From CALBPI01 sp045110335 (GTDB lineage: Bacteria; Pseudomonadota; Gammaproteobacteria; Steroidobacterales; Woeseiaceae): a stretch of DNA of 32,666 nt. Numbering within the stretch: the first letter of the stretch is position 1; every line of letters begins with the position of its first letter. Where the stretch lies: positions 1 to 32,666 of the forward strand of contig JBGCGB010000064.1 of assembly GCA_045110335.1 (NCBI GenBank), in the 5' to 3' direction. The notes beneath the pieces are model-generated. The model was not told where the DNA came from and ran no database searches. It was given only the letters and a program-made list of their open reading frames with translations. Below, piece by piece: positions 19,311 through 26,788 of the stretch. The translations under genes and the position numbers were made by a program.

Positions 19311-19340
19311 ATTATAGCAGTCATTTCATAAAGGCAACAA
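19311..19340 (-). promoter_or_regulatory. Promoter of the rimP leader/operon
   Basis: On the minus strand TGCTATAAT (19319-19311) is a perfect -10 with the extended TGN element. TTGTTG (19340-19335) lies 18 bases upstream as a weak -35. It sits between the protease gene and the rimP leader and is the best promoter visible for the rimP-nusA-infB operon. Confidence 0.65.
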
Positions 19341-19354
19341 GTCGTTAGACGCAG

Positions 19355-19383
19355 GCGGAATGTGGAGATGCCCCACATTCCGC
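19355..19383 (-). terminator. Hairpin after the subtilisin-like protease gene
   Basis: GCGGAATGTGG and CCACATTCCGC pair perfectly over 11 bp around a 7-base loop, starting 18 bases after the protease stop codon. No T tract follows, so it may stabilise the mRNA 3' end or act as a Rho-assisted or weak terminator. It lies just upstream of the rimP promoter. Confidence 0.5.
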
Positions 19384-19400
19384 GCTCGTTTCAAAATCTG

Positions 19401-21440
19401 CTAGGGATCATCGTTGATCTCGAGACCGTCACCATTTTCCTGGAACAGTGAACGCCCACCCATTGTCCCTTCGTCGGTCCACAAAAATCCACGCGACCAG
19501 ACAGAATTGCTGTCGCTACCACCCTCATCAGTCCACAGGAATCCGCGCGACCAAACACCGTTGTCGGTCCAAAGGAAGCCGTTGGCCGAAATCCCGCTGG
19601 TGGCTGAGCCAACACCTTCTGCCCAGTTGAAGCCGCCGTAATATAGATAACCGGCAGCCCACCGGCTTGAGCCCCATAGTTCGGCGGTGTCTTCAATGTA
19701 AACATCACCCGTCACCGCGTCCCGCAATATAAGCGGTGACAATGCCTTTCCGGAGACTTCGCCCGAAGTATTCATGGCCGCATTAATATTGAGCAAGCCC
19801 GCACCGGCTGCCGTTGGCTCATCATCGACCTTACGAGCAGTTCGCATCAAACGGGCTTTGATGGTGTCCGGCGACAATCCCGGTTGCTTTTCAAGCATGC
19901 GAGCCGCTGCCGCGCTGACCATAGGCGTCGCCATGCTGGTCCCGGACAGCTCCAGATAGGCATTATCGCAATCGCTACTGTGGCAGCTCTTTATGCGATC
20001 CGCACTAACCATGCCTGTCAACTTGCCGTATTTTCGTGATGTCGCAATGATTTTGTTGCCAGGGGCCAATAGATCCGGTTTCAACACCTGATCGCCCGCC
20101 GTCGGTCCCATTGACGAGAAGCTCGAAACATAGTCGTCCGAGTAAGTTTTGCCAGTCCGCCGCTCCGTCAAAGACCCGACAGTGATGATCTTTCTTGAGT
20201 TACCGGGGCTATTGATCGTCATGTTGCCACTGCGGCCGTCATTCCCGGCTGCGGCCACGACGACGAAGCCCGCATCCCACAATCGCTCGACCGCGAGCAC
20301 CAGCGGATCGGTTTTGTTCGACTCTTTCACGCTCATGCCCAACGATAGATTGACCACGCGGATGTCGAAGAATTCGCCGTACTCCAGCAACCAATCAGCC
20401 GCCGCAATCACGTTCGAAATCTGGCCATTGCCACCATCGTTCAATACCTTCAGCGAAATGATCGGGCTTTGCCGTGCCAAGCCGTTTGCTTCGTTGGTGT
20501 GGCGGGAGAAACCATTCAATATGCCGGCGACATGGGTACCATGACCAAAGTTGTCTCTCAATTCGCTTGAATTAGTGTTAACGACCTGCCCATTGGAGAT
20601 GACCGGTCTGGGGTACTGACCTTTAGAGAAGTCATATTGCAAAATCGAGTCGTCCAAATCCGGATGCTTAGCGACGCCGCTATCCACAACAGCAATGCCG
20701 ACGCCTGCGCCTTCATAATAGCCATTGGTTGATTGACTGCCTGGAACGTTAGCCGCTTGTCGTGAAGCCAATGATGTTGTCCCAACCACACTATCGACGG
20801 ACAACCACTTTACGTTTGTATCAATAGCGAGCTCGGTAATGACATTAGCCGGCAAACGAAGCGCACGCATGGCGAAACTGTCATACCCCCGGACCACTTC
20901 ACCGCCCAACGCTTCGACGTTCGCATCATCGAACAGTGCCGGTTGTGATTCATAGCGCACAACAATATCCACGAGTCCATCAGTGCCAGAAGCGACAATC
21001 GCAGCTACTGGACCACTCATCTTGGCCGATGCGATCGCTTGCTTCTCAGCCTTCGACAGTTCAGATTTCTGACGCTCAGCCGAAGCATTTACGCTGGTCA
21101 ATGAGTTGGAATCTACAATCGCTACCCCGGCATTCGCGGGTAGAATCATGTTCCCCATATCAGCTGCGCTTTCCGACTGGCTATAAGACGACTCCGCTAG
21201 AATGACGTTGTCGTTGGTCGCTGGCGACGTGACCACAAGGCTCACCCGCTCGTCATCCAAAGACACAACACGCGTATCGTTGGTCGGCATCAACTTAAAC
21301 GTCTGGTGCGCCACAGGCATTGCAGCAAGCGCTAGCGCAGTAGCCACCACAACTTTGGTTAACTTATTGGTTCGATTCATCGCCATCCCCGTTTCTACCG
21401 CACTGTTCTTATTGTTCGATTTCTTGTTACCCATGATCAC
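19401..21440 (-). CDS. Secreted S8 (subtilisin-like) serine protease with C-terminal Trp-rich repeats
   Basis: This is a subtilase with a complete catalytic triad: Asp253 (VVDSGVAKHPDL), His300 (FGHGTHVAG) and Ser502 (LSGTSMATP), plus the oxyanion Asn400 (AAAGND). A hydrophobic signal segment (VVVATALALAAMPVA, about 30-44) follows a longer than usual basic N-region. Residues 155-217 resemble an I9-type inhibitory propeptide. The C-terminus carries repeats of the form (VWSR)GFLWTDxG. The GTG at 21440 has AAGGG 6 bases upstream and overlaps the cyclase stop in GTGA, so translation is probably coupled. An ATG at 21434 or at 21386/21380, nearer the signal peptide, is also possible. Export to the periplasm or outside is likely; the substrate is unknown. 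Confidence 0.92.
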   Translation of the reverse strand: MIMGNKKSNNKNSAVETGMAMNRTNKLTKVVVATALALAAMPVAHQTFKLMPTNDTRVVSLDDERVSLVVTSPATNDNVILAESSYSQSESAADMGNMILPANAGVAIVDSNSLTSVNASAERQKSELSKAEKQAIASAKMSGPVAAIVASGTDGLVDIVVRYESQPALFDDANVEALGGEVVRGYDSFAMRALRLPANVITELAIDTNVKWLSVDSVVGTTSLASRQAANVPGSQSTNGYYEGAGVGIAVVDSGVAKHPDLDDSILQYDFSKGQYPRPVISNGQVVNTNSSELRDNFGHGTHVAGILNGFSRHTNEANGLARQSPIISLKVLNDGGNGQISNVIAAADWLLEYGEFFDIRVVNLSLGMSVKESNKTDPLVLAVERLWDAGFVVVAAAGNDGRSGNMTINSPGNSRKIITVGSLTERRTGKTYSDDYVSSFSSMGPTAGDQVLKPDLLAPGNKIIATSRKYGKLTGMVSADRIKSCHSSDCDNAYLELSGTSMATPMVSAAAARMLEKQPGLSPDTIKARLMRTARKVDDEPTAAGAGLLNINAAMNTSGEVSGKALSPLILRDAVTGDVYIEDTAELWGSSRWAAGYLYYGGFNWAEGVGSATSGISANGFLWTDNGVWSRGFLWTDEGGSDSNSVWSRGFLWTDEGTMGGRSLFQENGDGLEINDDP
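19467..19586 (-). repeat. Tandem (VWSR)GFLWTDxG repeats at the protease C-terminus
   Basis: Three close copies (ANGFLWTDNG, VWSRGFLWTDEG, VWSRGFLWTDEG) lie at about residues 619-658 of the protease. More degenerate relatives (AAGYLYYGGFNWAEG) precede them up to about base 19650. The protein ends in an acidic tail, EINDDP. Other secreted subtilases can have Trp-rich C-terminal repeats, but I do not recognise this one as a named domain. Confidence 0.75.
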
Positions 21441-24400
21441 GACGCACCCTTCGTTGAAATACTACGAACACGCGAAGTCGTCGCGGTATCCCTGACTGCC
21501 CGATCGCTGCAGTCGATGTTTTGAGCGCGACGCGCTCGGAATAACAAAGACGTTGCTTCGATTGCTTCATGATTGAAGTTATCGCTAGTCACTGCACTGT
21601 CCGGCGTCAACATACCGACCCATGCGTTACGCTGGCGTTTCGCTTCGTACATCAGCCCATCCGCAACGCAGATCATGTGATCCAGACTCGACGCTTCAGC
21701 TTGACGATGGAACAGCGGGTAAGCCACGAAACCAATGGAACAGGTTGTGCGTGCGACAACGCCGTCGCCTAACTCAAACTGGTGTGACTCAATCGCAGAG
21801 CGAATGCGTTCCGCCAATGCCTCTGACTCCTCCGGCCGCGTTTGCTTGGCGATAATGACGAACTCGTCTCCACCCCACCGAACAACTGAATCAGACCGCC
21901 GGCAAATGTCGAGCAACAAATCCTTGATCGCAAGCAACATGGCGTCGCCCGCAGCGTGACCATAGGTATCGTTGATCGGTTTGAAGTTATCAAGATCGAT
22001 CATCATGAATACAAGCTCGGACGCGTCCGGCGTAAACCCGGTCACCTCGCGCTCGTTGTACTTGCGTTGTATCGCTTCAATATCTCGCGAGATTTCTTCG
22101 AACACAAAGCGCCGGTTTCTAAGCCCGGTCAATGGGTCGCTCAAACTGCTTTCCTGCAGCGCTATGTTTAGCGACTCCAATTCTGCATTCGATTCCACCA
22201 AGCGCTCAGTGCGCTGTTGCACTTCTTGCTCCAGTCGACGGCTGTACCTCGCTTCGCGACCGATTCGGCGTCTGTGCACATTGAATGCCGACACAACCGC
22301 ACTCAATGCTACCGCTGCATAGATCAAGTAGGCCCACCAGGTATCCCACGGTGCTGGCGTAACACGAACCGGAATCGTCAATCCGCTTTCGTTCCAAGCA
22401 CCATCGCTATTCGATGCGCGCACGCGGAGCTGATAAACACCATCGTTGAGATCCGTATAGGTCACGCGGCGATTAGAGCCGAGATTCACCCACTGGTCAT
22501 CACGCCCTTCAAGTTTGTACTGATACTGGTTACGTTCGGGGTTGGTAAAATCGAGTGCTGCGAATTCGAAAGCGATGTCTTTTTCACGCCAGTCAACCGA
22601 GACCACGCCATCTTCGTCAACCGGCAAGTCGGAGCGAAGCGAGTCGTTACCGTTGAAAAAGCCAGTTAGTGCGATCAGCGGTGCAACACTGTTTGATTTG
22701 ATCGTTGAAGGATCGAACGCATTGAAACCGTTATGACCGCCGAAGAAAAGCTCGCCGTGTGCGCTTTGATAGTGCGCACCGAAGTTGAACTCATTAGATT
22801 GCAACCCGTCGTAACGAGTCATGTTTCTAAACTCGCCACTTTCGGGATCGTATTTAGAGATCCCGTAATTGGTACTAAGCCACAGCCAGCCTGAACGATC
22901 TTCTTGAATACCGTAGACGACATCATTGGCCAAGCCGTCTTTCTCGGTTAGGTTGTTGAAGGAGACTGAAGCCGGTTGTCGGAAATCGCCTGTCACCTCG
23001 TCGACGCCACCACTACGATGCCCGACCCAAACGCGTCCGTTCGATGCGACTTTGATCGTATAGATTGTGTCGCTGGCGATACTGCTTGGATCCAACGCAT
23101 CATGGTTGAAGCGATGAAAAACACCGGTCACCGGATCGAGAAGATTCAGTCCGCCGCCTTCGGTACCGATCCAGACCTTTCCAGAAGGATCCTCTGCGAA
23201 AGCCATGATGCGATTGCTGCTGATCGACGTATCGACATTTGGATCATGCTGAAAACGAGTAAAGAGTCCGGTCTCGGTATTTAAACGACTAACGCCGCCG
23301 CCATAAGTACCCACCCAGACACGTCCAGCACTATCCTGCATTAACGTGACAATGCCGTTCGCACTGAGACTGTTTGCGTCTGCTTTATCATGCAAGAACT
23401 GGGTCATATCCCCGGTCTTGGTGTTCAACCGAATCAGGCCTTGCGTCATTGTGCCAACCCAGACGTCGCCCTCTCTGCCGGTCAGCAGGCTCATGATTCG
23501 GCTGTCTGCGATTTGATACGTAGCACCCTCATCGTTTCGATAGTGGACAATCTCGGCCGTTTCGCGGCGAATTCGGTGCAGGCCGTCACCAAAGGTACCC
23601 AGCCAAAGACTACCGTCGTCATCAACGGTGAAAGCGCTCACGTTAGGGCTCTTGTCAGCGGCAGCGCTAAGCTGTTTCGCCGGTTCGTAACCAAAACCCC
23701 AGGTTCGAGGGTTCCACGTATTCACACCATGCGATTGCGTGCCGACCCAGAGCAGTCCACTACGATCCTGGAAAATTTTTGTTACCCGGTCATCGCTTAG
23801 ACTGAAGTTATTGGTCGCATCGTTATTAAATCGGGTGAACTCATTGGTTCTTCGATCCAACAAATTTAGGCCGCTCGTGGTACCGACCCACAAACGACGA
23901 GCCGTATCTTCGTAAAGACTGGTTACACGGTCGCCGCTCAATGAACGAGGCTCATCTACCGCGTGTTTGATCGTAACAAATGCAGAATGATCGTCTTTTA
24001 GACGTGCTAAACCACCACCATAGGTGGCTACCCAAATCGTGCCATAGCTGTCTTGCAGAATGTCGCGAACGCTCGCACCTGGCAAACCGGACAGCTTCGC
24101 TTGTTCCGTCTGCCAAACCTGTTTGTCGCCAGTGCCGAGATCAATCCTGACTAATCCAGAATCGCCGCCGACCCACAAACCATTGGTTGCATCCAACGAA
24201 AGTCCATACAAAGACTGCTTGCCGGTTGCGTTTGACAATCCAGTAGCGACTTTTGATACCGCACCGGTCTGCGGATCCAATCTGTCCAGACCACCTTCCA
24301 ATGTAATTGCCCAAACGAAACCTTCTGCATCAACTGTCAGCCGACGTACATTGTTACTTGAAAGACTGTCCGCCCGACCATCCGCGAGCCATGTTGAAAA

Positions 24401-24790
24401 CTCTTTTGTGTCACGATCAAACCGTGAAACTCCGCCGCCATTGGTGGCTATCCATAAAGTTCCATCTGCGCTCTCTGCGATATCAAAAATGAAATCGTTG
24501 TGCAGCGCTGAATCGTTACCGCGTTCGCGTTTGAAGTGCTCAAACCGATATCCGTCAAACCGGTTCAGTCCGTTTTCGGTACCAAACCACATCATGCCGA
24601 AAGCATCCTGATGAATCTCGAGCACATTGCTTTGAGACAAGCCGGATTGCACCGAGTAATTCTCGAACAGCATCGGCTGGGCCGCATCATCGAGCATCCC
24701 GCCGGACGCGAACGCACTAGATCCCAACAAACAGGATGCCGCCAACGCCATCGAAGCGAGCCAGCTATTTATTGTTATTCCTGACGACAT
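21437..24790 (-). CDS. Periplasmic double-propeller sensor diguanylate cyclase (Reg_prop / Y_Y_Y / GGDEF)
   Basis: This 1117-residue protein has a signal peptide (1-29). About 14 Reg_prop-type blades follow (patterns such as GTLWIATNGGGVSRFD and GRVWVGTYGGGVSRLN), enough for two seven-bladed propellers. A Y_Y_Y domain (YQYKLEGRDDQWVNLG) precedes a single membrane segment at about 818-837. After a coiled coil there is a GGDEF domain with intact GGDEF at 973-977 and an inhibitory RxxD site (RRSD, 964-967). It should make c-di-GMP in response to a periplasmic ligand, probably a carbohydrate or other envelope cue as in related hybrid sensors; the ligand cannot be read from sequence. GGGG lies 5 bases before the ATG. 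Its stop overlaps the protease start. Confidence 0.93.
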   Translation of the reverse strand: MSSGITINSWLASMALAASCLLGSSAFASGGMLDDAAQPMLFENYSVQSGLSQSNVLEIHQDAFGMMWFGTENGLNRFDGYRFEHFKRERGNDSALHNDFIFDIAESADGTLWIATNGGGVSRFDRDTKEFSTWLADGRADSLSSNNVRRLTVDAEGFVWAITLEGGLDRLDPQTGAVSKVATGLSNATGKQSLYGLSLDATNGLWVGGDSGLVRIDLGTGDKQVWQTEQAKLSGLPGASVRDILQDSYGTIWVATYGGGLARLKDDHSAFVTIKHAVDEPRSLSGDRVTSLYEDTARRLWVGTTSGLNLLDRRTNEFTRFNNDATNNFSLSDDRVTKIFQDRSGLLWVGTQSHGVNTWNPRTWGFGYEPAKQLSAAADKSPNVSAFTVDDDGSLWLGTFGDGLHRIRRETAEIVHYRNDEGATYQIADSRIMSLLTGREGDVWVGTMTQGLIRLNTKTGDMTQFLHDKADANSLSANGIVTLMQDSAGRVWVGTYGGGVSRLNTETGLFTRFQHDPNVDTSISSNRIMAFAEDPSGKVWIGTEGGGLNLLDPVTGVFHRFNHDALDPSSIASDTIYTIKVASNGRVWVGHRSGGVDEVTGDFRQPASVSFNNLTEKDGLANDVVYGIQEDRSGWLWLSTNYGISKYDPESGEFRNMTRYDGLQSNEFNFGAHYQSAHGELFFGGHNGFNAFDPSTIKSNSVAPLIALTGFFNGNDSLRSDLPVDEDGVVSVDWREKDIAFEFAALDFTNPERNQYQYKLEGRDDQWVNLGSNRRVTYTDLNDGVYQLRVRASNSDGAWNESGLTIPVRVTPAPWDTWWAYLIYAAVALSAVVSAFNVHRRRIGREARYSRRLEQEVQQRTERLVESNAELESLNIALQESSLSDPLTGLRNRRFVFEEISRDIEAIQRKYNEREVTGFTPDASELVFMMIDLDNFKPINDTYGHAAGDAMLLAIKDLLLDICRRSDSVVRWGGDEFVIIAKQTRPEESEALAERIRSAIESHQFELGDGVVARTTCSIGFVAYPLFHRQAEASSLDHMICVADGLMYEAKRQRNAWVGMLTPDSAVTSDNFNHEAIEATSLLFRARRAQNIDCSDRAVRDTATTSRVRSISTKGAS

Positions 24791-24886
24791 TTGATCCCCA
24801 AAAGGCCCTTGGAAGGCACAATGACAAAACAGCCCGTTGCTTCTCGTCTGAGGCTTTATTAGACAGGACTAGATGGCAAGATTCGT

Positions 24887-24915
24887 TGACGCCTTTTGGA
24901 GACAGTCCGGCGTCA
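24887..24915. other. Inverted repeat upstream of the sensor cyclase
   Basis: TGACGCC (24887-24893) and GGCGTCA (24909-24915) form a perfect 7-bp inverted repeat with a 15-base spacer. It lies in the 153-base gap between the EAL gene and the sensor cyclase. It may be an operator or a weak 3' hairpin for the EAL transcript. No T tract follows, and I could not place a convincing promoter next to it. Confidence 0.35.
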
Positions 24916-24943
24916 GTGTGACGAGATTCACATAACGCTTGCG

Positions 24944-26788
24944 TTAAATCGCGTTGCGGTTATCCCGTTCGAGCTGTTGATGGGAAAGCAGTTTTTCGAA
25001 TGCTGTTCCATTCATTGGCTTGGCTAACAGAAAGCCCTGACAAGCATCGCAGCCGAGTTCACGTAACAAATGAAGTTGGGTATCTGTCTCGACCCCTTCG
25101 GCAATGACGGTCAAATCCAACTTTTGTCCCAACGTAATCATTGCTGACGTCAGTGCCGCATCCTTCTTTTTACGATGCATACCCTGAACGTAAGACTGGT
25201 CTATCTTCAACACATCGATAGGAAGATCTTTCAGATAACCAATCGAAGATTGACCAGTGCCAAAGTCATCGACGGACAGCCTGAACCCGAGATCATGCAA
25301 TTGATGGATTTGACTGAGAATTATCGCATCGGAGGACAAAACACCACGCTCACTCAATTCGAGCTCGATATCTTTTGGCGAAAGCCCATAGTGCGCCAGT
25401 TTTCCAGTAATTCGATCGCTAAAGTCTCTATCCAATAACTGTTGCTTTGCGATATTGATGCATAAATAGTCTAGTGATAGTCCTTCGCGCCGCCACTTTT
25501 GAAGCGCACCAAAAGCCTTATCCAAAACATAGTCACCAATATGCAGGATCAGATCGGACTCCTCGGCGATAGCAACGAACTCACCCGTATTGGTAGACAA
25601 TTCAGTAGCCTGATCCCAGCGCAACAAAGCCTCTGCTGTCAAAAGGTCGCCAGACTCACTGTCGAAAATCGGCTGATACGCGAGATTTAGATGCTCGGAT
25701 CCTAACGATTTGGCGAGCTGATCTTCAATCAATAAGGTTCGCTCCGCGCCACCGAACGAATCACGATCAAAGAAGTGCATCCCGCCACCTACCCGAGCCG
25801 CTTGCCGCATCGCATTAGTTGCACGTTGCAGCAAGCTTTCCGCCGTGTCTGCATCCTTTGGATAGGATGCAATGCCGAGACAGGCTGACAAGTAGACGGA
25901 ATGTCCGGACGACTCAATCGGCGCAGACAACATTTGCGAAATGCTGTGGCCAACCTCTGTCAAGAAATCTTCTCGGCCCGACCAGGTAAGCATCACACCA
26001 AACTGGTTGGATTCCAAGTTGCCAACGATAGCCGCACTCATTTCAGCGGTATCCTGCGATCCCGCTTGAACATCAGCGAGACACCGACCCAGGCGTCGAG
26101 CAATACCAGACAATATGACCTCAGCCTCTGCTTGCCCCATCGCCTCAACAATCAGTTTAAATCTCGCAAAGCTAACAACGATCACCGCTAGTGAAAGACT
26201 ACCTTTCGCGGCAGCTGGCATACCCCGACTGACCAGTTCTTGGAAACGCTTGCGTCCGGGTAGGCCTGTTACGGGCTCATATTCGTTGATGCTCTTCAAT
26301 TCTCGCTGCAGCGCTTCGACCGAGTTTGATGCCACGTCCAACTCTTGTTGCTTCGAGGCGAGCTCACCTTCCACACGTTGCAATGACGAAAATCGATCAA
26401 CGCGTCGTGCGATGAACTGCCAATCAAAGGGTTTCGTGAATAGGTCTACATTCGGATGTAGCCTCGCGCGCTCAATTTCCTTCTTGCTACTTGCAAGCGC
26501 AATGATCGTGCATCCATTACCGGCTTGCTCAATCCAATGTTCAAGTAACCAGTCGCCATTGTCCCGCTTCAATCCGCAATCAATGATCAATACATTGGCG
26601 GACTCCAATTGATGCGACAAGTCTTCCGCAGAAACATCCTCGAAAAACTGAATAGCCAACTCGTACCGCGACAACCAACGCCTGGCCCAATCCGTTCTAA
26701 TCTTCGCACGACAAGCAACAAGTACCGAAGGATTGTTACCTGTGGCCGCATTCAACAGCAAGTCCTTGAAAGGCATCGTTGACATCAC
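24944..26788 (-). CDS. Pseudo-receiver / degenerate GGDEF / EAL c-di-GMP phosphodiesterase
   Basis: The 614-residue protein has three parts. Residues 20-135 look like a response-regulator receiver with a possible phospho-Asp (Asp70 in LIIDCG) and the conserved Lys (Lys119 in FTKPF), but the acidic pair at the first strand is missing (VACRA). Residues 170-345 form a GGDEF fold in which the motif has become ESNQF (259-263), so cyclase activity is unlikely. Residues 355-605 form an EAL domain with EALLRW (386-391), Asn445, Glu480, DDFGTG (507-512), KIDQS and AEGVET, all consistent with active c-di-GMP hydrolysis. No membrane segment is evident. Start choice is open between GTG 26788, ATG 26785 and ATG 26776. 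It directly abuts the upstream gene. Confidence 0.9.
   Translation of the reverse strand: MMSTMPFKDLLLNAATGNNPSVLVACRAKIRTDWARRWLSRYELAIQFFEDVSAEDLSHQLESANVLIIDCGLKRDNGDWLLEHWIEQAGNGCTIIALASSKKEIERARLHPNVDLFTKPFDWQFIARRVDRFSSLQRVEGELASKQQELDVASNSVEALQRELKSINEYEPVTGLPGRKRFQELVSRGMPAAAKGSLSLAVIVVSFARFKLIVEAMGQAEAEVILSGIARRLGRCLADVQAGSQDTAEMSAAIVGNLESNQFGVMLTWSGREDFLTEVGHSISQMLSAPIESSGHSVYLSACLGIASYPKDADTAESLLQRATNAMRQAARVGGGMHFFDRDSFGGAERTLLIEDQLAKSLGSEHLNLAYQPIFDSESGDLLTAEALLRWDQATELSTNTGEFVAIAEESDLILHIGDYVLDKAFGALQKWRREGLSLDYLCINIAKQQLLDRDFSDRITGKLAHYGLSPKDIELELSERGVLSSDAIILSQIHQLHDLGFRLSVDDFGTGQSSIGYLKDLPIDVLKIDQSYVQGMHRKKKDAALTSAMITLGQKLDLTVIAEGVETDTQLHLLRELGCDACQGFLLAKPMNGTAFEKLLSHQQLERDNRNAI

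Noticed and set aside
22540..24720. Recurrent W-G-T/G-G-G motifs in the sensor cyclase as a DNA repeat
   Set aside because: They are the diverged blades of the Reg_prop beta-propellers, an expected protein repeat and not a separate DNA element.
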